Source: Clostridiales bacterium | Lineage (GTDB): Bacteria; Bacillota; Clostridia; Oscillospirales; Oscillospiraceae | NCBI GenBank assembly: GCA_012516225.1 | Contig: JAAYWX010000149.1 | Coordinates: forward strand, 1 to 11,193 | Reading direction: 5' to 3' | DNA: 11,193 nt | Shown here: positions 7,788 to 11,193 of the stretch, piece after piece | How the letters are laid out: every line of letters begins with the position of its first letter | Position numbering within the stretch: the stretch's first letter is position 1 | Position numbers and translations under genes: made by a program | Notes under the pieces: model-generated | What the model was told of the DNA's origin: nothing | Database searches by the model: none | What the model saw: only the letters and a program-made list of their open reading frames with translations

Positions 7788-8474
7788 ATCAACACCGAAA
7801 ACCTGTCCGGTAATAAAGCCTGATTTATCGGAGGCAAGAAATGCCGCAAGTTCGGCAACATCCACCGGAGTTCCGAGCCTGCATAGGGGGGTTTGCTCAC
7901 GGAGGGCAGCCCTGTCTTCTTCGGTGAACAGCGCCATCATGTCCGTTTCTATGACGCCGGGAGCAATGCAGTTTACTCTTATTCCGGACGGGCCGACTTC
8001 TTTGGCAAGAGCCTTTGTAAGTCCTATTAAGGCTGCTTTTGAGGCGGAGTATGCCGTTTCACATGAAGCTCCGCAAATTCCCCATACGGATGATATGGTT
8101 ATTATTGAGCCGCTTTTCGCATGTATCATAGAAGGAAGTGCACAGCGCATGCAATTATATGCGCCGTCTGTATTAACCGCAAAAATCCTGCGCCACTTTT
8201 CAGGACTTGTATCAAGAAAAAGGCCGTACTCAGAAATTCCAGCATTGCAAACGAGAACATTTATGTCACCTGTTTCGTCAAACATGGAGCGGACCTGTTC
8301 TAAATCAGAAACATCCGCTTTTACGGCAAGTCCGCCTATTTCGTTTGCTATGGCAAAAGCCTTTTCTTCGCTGTTTAAGTAGTTTACATAGACCTTGAAA
8401 CCGGCTTTTGCAAGCGCACGGGCGACCGCTTCGCCTATTCCTCTTGAAGCGCCTGTTACAAGCGCCTTTTTCAT
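7770..8474 (-). CDS. Short-chain dehydrogenase/reductase, FabG-like (possibly YmfI-like EF-P modification reductase)
   Basis: An NAD(P)H-dependent oxidoreductase of 234 residues with the classical SDR plan: cofactor motif TGASRGIG (7-14), CNAG (76-79), Asn101, Ser129, and the Y-x3-K pair Tyr142/Lys146, then PG-x-IETDM and the C-terminal ITGQVFGVDGG. The family contains FabG 3-oxoacyl-ACP reductases. The stretch SSVWGICGASCETAYS closely follows the SSIWG-x2-GASCE-x2-YS pattern that I associate with B. subtilis YmfI, which reduces the 5-aminopentanone group on elongation factor P. That assignment is an inference, and no fatty-acid or efp gene is nearby. I chose the ATG at 8474 rather than 8489 because GGAG lies 9 bases before it and overlaps the upstream ATG. 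It is divergent from the PASTA gene, with its own promoter and terminator. Confidence 0.9.
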   Translation of the reverse strand: MKKALVTGASRGIGEAVARALAKAGFKVYVNYLNSEEKAFAIANEIGGLAVKADVSDLEQVRSMFDETGDINVLVCNAGISEYGLFLDTSPEKWRRIFAVNTDGAYNCMRCALPSMIHAKSGSIITISSVWGICGASCETAYSASKAALIGLTKALAKEVGPSGIRVNCIAPGVIETDMMALFTEEDRAALREQTPLCRLGTPVDVAELAAFLASDKSGFITGQVFGVDGGFGI

Positions 8475-8525
8475 AAAAATCAGCTCCATTTTTCAATTAA
8501 TGTCTACGGCAGAGCCAGTATACGG

Positions 8526-8555
8526 ATTATAGCATAAAACGGAATCATTTGTGAA
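8526..8555 (-). promoter_or_regulatory. Sigma-A-type promoter of the SDR gene
   Basis: On the - strand, TTCACA (complement of 8550-8555) and a perfect TATAAT (complement of 8526-8531) are 18 bases apart, about 50 bases before the chosen ATG. This is a five-of-six -35 match with an exact -10. Confidence 0.7.
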
Positions 8556-8582
8556 TAATTTGGTGAACGGCTATACTGAGGT

Positions 8583-8611
8583 TTGAAAAAAATATAAGGC
8601 TGTGATAAAAT
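8583..8611 (+). promoter_or_regulatory. Sigma-A-type promoter of the zinc-ribbon/PASTA gene
   Basis: TTGAAA (8583-8588) and TAAAAT (8606-8611) are 17 bases apart, with TG at 8603-8604 giving an extended -10. It is back-to-back with the SDR promoter. The untranslated leader of about 55 bases ends in a GGAGG ribosome site near 8660. Confidence 0.7.
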
Positions 8612-8671
8612 AAAAAACATGAGTGCACCGGAAGCTGATGCCGCGATGCACCGCAGCTTGGAGGTAAAAAT

Positions 8672-9955
8672 ATGCGCACAATTATCTGCAAAAAATGCGG
8701 AGCCCAAATAGATGCAACTTTGGGTGAATGCCCGAATTGCGGAGCTGTATATTACATATTGCCTGAAGATGAAGATAAAACACTTGAGTGGGCAATGAGC
8801 ATGGATATGGAGCCCTCGGAAGACGTTAGAATTTATGAAAAACGCGCACAAAATCCCGAAGTTACAATTCACAATGCAGATGAACTGCTTAATGCTGATG
8901 ATGACGAGATTTTCAACACAAGAGTATGGAAGGCAGGCAGCGATCCCGACAGGACTCGGGTTATCAAAACCGATACCGGAGAAAAAAGCAAAATGCCAGT
9001 TTCCCCCGTTTCAAATTCCGCAGGGCAAAGACCTGTAAGGCGTGCGGTACCGGAAAGTGCAGGTCGAGGCACCCCAAGTAGGCCGCAACCGGAAGGAACG
9101 GATAAGGATATACGCAAAAAGCAGCTTTTTGTCGCTGCAGTGGCTCTGCTTGCGGTTCTTACGCTTATACTGACTATTATGGGCGGGGCTTTTGATTTTA
9201 TTAAGGATAACGGAAAAGACAAAATGCCGAATGTACTCGGCACTACTCAGGAAGCGGCTGTTACTCTGCTAAAAGGAATGGGACTTGAAGTTGTCACCAT
9301 TTCTGAAGAAAGTGAGGCCATAGAAAATACTGTAATTAAACAGAGTATTAAAGAGGGGAAAACCGTAAAAAAAGGCGATACGGTGACGCTTGTAATTTCG
9401 GCGGGCAAAAAGACCGAAGATGTTTCAACAGAAGAATATATTGAAGTTCCGGAAATTCTGGGCAAAACATATGATGAGGCCATTTCCGATCTTGCAGTAC
9501 TTGGGCTGGCAATCAATAAAACGGAAGATGTTTATAGCAGTGAAGATGCCGGTAAAATTGTTTCACAAAGCCCGATGAAGGGCGCAAAAATTAAAAAAGG
9601 CGGGACTGTGATGGTTACCGTTTCAAAAGGACAGGAGCCGTCAATGCACACGATCACGGTTACAGCAGGCAAGGGCGGAAGTGTAAGCCCCAAAGGAATA
9701 GTGACTGTAGAGGACGGCAAAGACCAGACTTTTGAGATTATCCCCGATGAAGGTTATGAAGTCCGCGAGGTGAAAGTTGACGGTACAAGCGTCGGCGCCC
9801 TTACGAGCTACACATTTAACAAGGTGGATAAGGACCATACACTTTATGTAATATTTAAGCATAAGGAGGCATCCGCGTCACCAAGCCCGTCGCCGTCAGT
9901 TTCCGCGCCTCCGTCAGCTCCGCCTGCGACAGGTACGGATTTGCCTGCAAACTGA
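8672..9955 (+). CDS. Zinc-ribbon, single-pass membrane protein with two PASTA domains and a bacterial-repeat domain
   Basis: The 427-residue protein has, in order, a zinc ribbon with CKKC (Cys6, Cys9) and CPNC (Cys20, Cys23), a long acidic then Pro/Ser-rich cytoplasmic linker (about 30-148), a transmembrane helix at 151-171, two PASTA domains (about 184-244 and 256-319), a domain resembling the Flg_new_2-type bacterial repeat (about 326-396, GKGGSVSP then a strand-rich segment) and a Ser/Pro tail (399-427). PASTA domains bind muropeptides or peptidoglycan, usually as the outer part of Ser/Thr kinases or penicillin-binding proteins. No kinase, transpeptidase or phosphatase domain is present here. 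The topology implied is zinc ribbon inside, PASTA outside. Its function is unknown; a cell-wall sensor or scaffold is an inference. It is monocistronic, with its own promoter and a shared terminator. GGAGG near 8660 supports the ATG. Confidence 0.85.
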   Translation: MRTIICKKCGAQIDATLGECPNCGAVYYILPEDEDKTLEWAMSMDMEPSEDVRIYEKRAQNPEVTIHNADELLNADDDEIFNTRVWKAGSDPDRTRVIKTDTGEKSKMPVSPVSNSAGQRPVRRAVPESAGRGTPSRPQPEGTDKDIRKKQLFVAAVALLAVLTLILTIMGGAFDFIKDNGKDKMPNVLGTTQEAAVTLLKGMGLEVVTISEESEAIENTVIKQSIKEGKTVKKGDTVTLVISAGKKTEDVSTEEYIEVPEILGKTYDEAISDLAVLGLAINKTEDVYSSEDAGKIVSQSPMKGAKIKKGGTVMVTVSKGQEPSMHTITVTAGKGGSVSPKGIVTVEDGKDQTFEIIPDEGYEVREVKVDGTSVGALTSYTFNKVDKDHTLYVIFKHKEASASPSPSPSVSAPPSAPPATGTDLPAN

Positions 9956-9967
9956 ATAATAAAGAAT

Positions 9968-10000
9968 AAAAATACCGCTTCTTTGTGAAGCGGTATTTTT
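9968..10000. terminator. Bidirectional rho-independent terminator between convergent genes
   Basis: A 14-base perfect stem (9968-9981 with 9987-10000; core ATACCGCTTC) encloses a TTTGT loop. T-rich sequence follows it on the + strand, and on the - strand the A-rich left flank supplies the T run. It lies between the stop of the PASTA gene (9955) and that of the phosphoesterase gene (10005), and so serves both. Confidence 0.9.
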
Positions 10001-10004
10001 ATTT

Positions 10005-10469
10005 TCATAATCTGATTATTCTTACAGAAATACCGTCTTCGGTTATTTCAACTTCCGCAAAGCTGGGGGAAGATGACAAACCGCAGGAACCCGGATTTAA
10101 AATATGCAGCGTTCCTGCTGTCCTATATTCGGCAATATGGGTATGACCGTACATAACAATATCTGCACCGAGCTGCACTGCACGTTCAACAAGAAGGGAG
10201 CGCGTGCTTTTTACGCTGAAAATATGGCCGTGGGTAATAAATATTTTATATTTTCCTACATTAAAAAACTGGGTTTCTGGCAGAGCGGAAAAAAGGTCAC
10301 AGTTTCCTCGCACGCTTTTAAGCGGAATTTGAGGGAATTTCTCTTCAATATTGTCCAAGTCCCGTTCGCCATCTCCAAGATGGACGACAATATCTGGAGA
10401 AAAGCGGGAAATTGCATCCAACATCCTTTCCGGGCGGCCGTGAGAGTCGGAAAAAACAGCAAGTTTCAA
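10005..10469 (-). CDS. YfcE/MJ0936-type metallophosphoesterase
   Basis: A small (154-residue) calcineurin-like phosphodiesterase. All metal-binding motifs are present: SDSHG (Asp8, His10), GDG (Asp33), GNCD (Asn56), THGH (His80) and GHTH (His109, His111). E. coli YfcE acts on phosphodiesters in vitro, but the physiological substrate of this group is unclear. I chose a TTG start at 10469 because AAAGGTG lies 8 bases upstream and the protein then begins MKLAVFSDSHG, as in relatives. An ATG 20 codons further out would add a tail not seen in the family and has no good ribosome site. In many Clostridia this gene follows rdgB (XTP/dITP pyrophosphatase). Here it stands alone, divergent from the small gene at 10572, and converges on the PASTA gene across a shared terminator. 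Confidence 0.92.
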   Translation of the reverse strand: MKLAVFSDSHGRPERMLDAISRFSPDIVVHLGDGERDLDNIEEKFPQIPLKSVRGNCDLFSALPETQFFNVGKYKIFITHGHIFSVKSTRSLLVERAVQLGADIVMYGHTHIAEYRTAGTLHILNPGSCGLSSSPSFAEVEITEDGISVRIIRL

Positions 10470-10497
10470 TGTAAAATCACCTTTTATTTTTAATGGC

Positions 10498-10513
10498 TTC
10501 CGCAATTGAGGAA
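10498..10513. promoter_or_regulatory. Imperfect palindrome in a divergent intergenic region
   Basis: TTCCGCAATTGAGGAA is an inverted repeat with one mismatched pair, between the divergent phosphoesterase and small-protein genes. A second CAATTG lies at about 10527-10532. An operator is possible, but the size and AT-rich core allow chance. No convincing -35/-10 pair was found here; TATACT at 10538-10543 could be a -10 for the + strand gene. Confidence 0.25.
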
Positions 10514-10571
10514 AGTAACCACGGAACAATTGCTGAATATACTGAACTGAAAAGGTTTTGGAGGTGCGGCA

Positions 10572-10814
10572 ATGAACGATTTTGAAAAGATGAGACAGGA
10601 ACTTATAAAAAACGGCAAAGCCGATCAGCTCAAAAATGTTGTCAATTCTGCGGAAGGTCAGAAAATAGGGAAAATGGTGGACGGGAATGCGCTTAAAAAG
10701 GCCATTGCCGAGGGGGACAAAGATACCGTAAACAGGGTTTTGGCACAGGTTTTATCCACAGATGAGGGAAAGGCACTGGCAAAAAAAATCAGCGAGAGTT
10801 TTGGAAAAAAATAA
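10572..10814 (+). CDS. Small helical protein of unknown function
   Basis: An 80-residue, lysine-rich, Cys-free protein with no signal peptide or membrane segment; it looks all-helical. Visible features are a start MNDFEKM, a middle NSAEGQKIGKMVDGNALKKAIAEGD and a C-terminal VLSTDEGKALAKKI. I recall similar small hypothetical proteins beside each other in Ruminococcaceae-type genomes but cannot assign a function. GGAGGTG at 10560-10566 supports the ATG. The next gene starts 18 bases after the TAA and has its own AGGAGG, so the two form an operon. Confidence 0.75.
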   Translation: MNDFEKMRQELIKNGKADQLKNVVNSAEGQKIGKMVDGNALKKAIAEGDKDTVNRVLAQVLSTDEGKALAKKISESFGKK

Positions 10815-10832
10815 GGATAGGAGGCTGCCAAA

Positions 10833-11193
10833 GTGAATGACCTGGAGGGAATGATTAACGGAATCCTTTCTGATCCGGACCAGATGAAAAAAATAATGGA
10901 TATGGCGGGGCAGATAATGGGTACGGACGGCGGTAATTCCACTCCGGCATCCGGCGGGGGAGACAGTCAGGCAGCACCGCCGCTCGATAATATATTGTCC
11001 GGTCTTAACCTTAACAATATTCCTGGAGGACTGTCCTCCGTAATACAGAATGTAATGGGGAGCGTCGGGATACAAAAACTGCTCAGCGTCGCAATGAACA
11101 GCATAAATACGAAAAATGACAAGCAGGAACTGCTTGAGGCAATGAAACCTTGGCTTTCGGAAAAAAGAAGACAGAAAGTGGACAGAGCAATGA
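10833..11193 (+). CDS. Small protein of unknown function, 3' end outside window
   Basis: Reads from GTG at 10833 to the window edge (120 complete codons) without a stop. AGGAGG at 10819-10824, 8 bases upstream, supports the GTG; the first in-frame ATG (10851) lacks such a site. The protein has a helical N terminus (VNDLEGMINGILSDPDQM), a Gly/Ser/Pro linker at about 31-50, hydrophobic helices at about 51-90 and a basic C-terminal part (LLEAMKPWLSEKRRQKVDRAM). It has no signal peptide or clear membrane segment. It starts like its neighbour (xND[FL]E-x-M), hinting at a shared N-terminal helix. Its function is unknown, and it is probably co-transcribed with the gene at 10572. Confidence 0.75.
   Translation, partial: MNDLEGMINGILSDPDQMKKIMDMAGQIMGTDGGNSTPASGGGDSQAAPPLDNILSGLNLNNIPGGLSSVIQNVMGSVGIQKLLSVAMNSINTKNDKQELLEAMKPWLSEKRRQKVDRAM

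Noticed and set aside
7774..8382. Long + strand frame opposite the SDR gene
   Set aside because: It is the antisense shadow of a gene with complete SDR motifs, and it has no family features or ribosome site.
8628..8660. AAGCTG/CAGCTT inverted repeat in the leader of the PASTA gene as a riboswitch
   Set aside because: It is only a 6-base stem with a poor interior and matches no riboswitch class I know.
9915..9952. PPATG near the C terminus of the PASTA protein as a sortase signal
   Set aside because: It is not LPxTG and no hydrophobic helix or basic tail follows.

Overview
The window looks like ordinary chromosome from an anaerobic, probably spore-forming, gut-type Clostridia member (Oscillospiraceae/Ruminococcaceae-like). 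This placement is an inference. It rests on the Firmicutes glycolytic gene order, strong AGGAGG ribosome sites, hairpin-plus-T terminators, a SpoIIQ-like M23 protein and PASTA domains. Base composition is moderate, and TAA, TAG and TGA all serve as stops. No rRNA, tRNA, insertion sequence, CRISPR array or phage gene was recognised.

Layout. Bases 1-4344 hold the end of a lower-glycolysis operon on the + strand: pgk (5' end outside the window), tpiA, gpmI and eno. The genes are tightly spaced, with a TAG/ribosome-site overlap and an ATGA overlap, and a strong terminator follows at 4401-4446. Together the four enzymes cover 1,3-bisphosphoglycerate to phosphoenolpyruvate, plus triose isomerisation. 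A membrane-anchored, catalytically degenerate M23/LytM protein follows (4465-5214). It converges on, and overlaps, a small unknown gene on the - strand (5183-5425).

From 5538 a sigma-A-type promoter drives a peptidase T gene and then a pyridoxal/pyridoxamine kinase gene. The peptidase T frame is complete (410 codons) except for one in-frame TGA at codon 74, where the family has glycine. An SDR reductase (FabG/YmfI-like) lies on the - strand. It is divergent from a + strand gene for a zinc-ribbon/transmembrane/PASTA/bacterial-repeat protein with no kinase domain. That gene shares a bidirectional terminator with a YfcE-type phosphoesterase on the - strand. The phosphoesterase is divergent from a pair of small unknown + strand genes, the second of which runs off the end.

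No clear new multi-gene system is visible. The points most worth a second look are the TGA-interrupted peptidase T, the orphan zinc-ribbon/PASTA protein, the small - strand gene that contains its neighbour's terminator, and the paired small proteins at the right edge.
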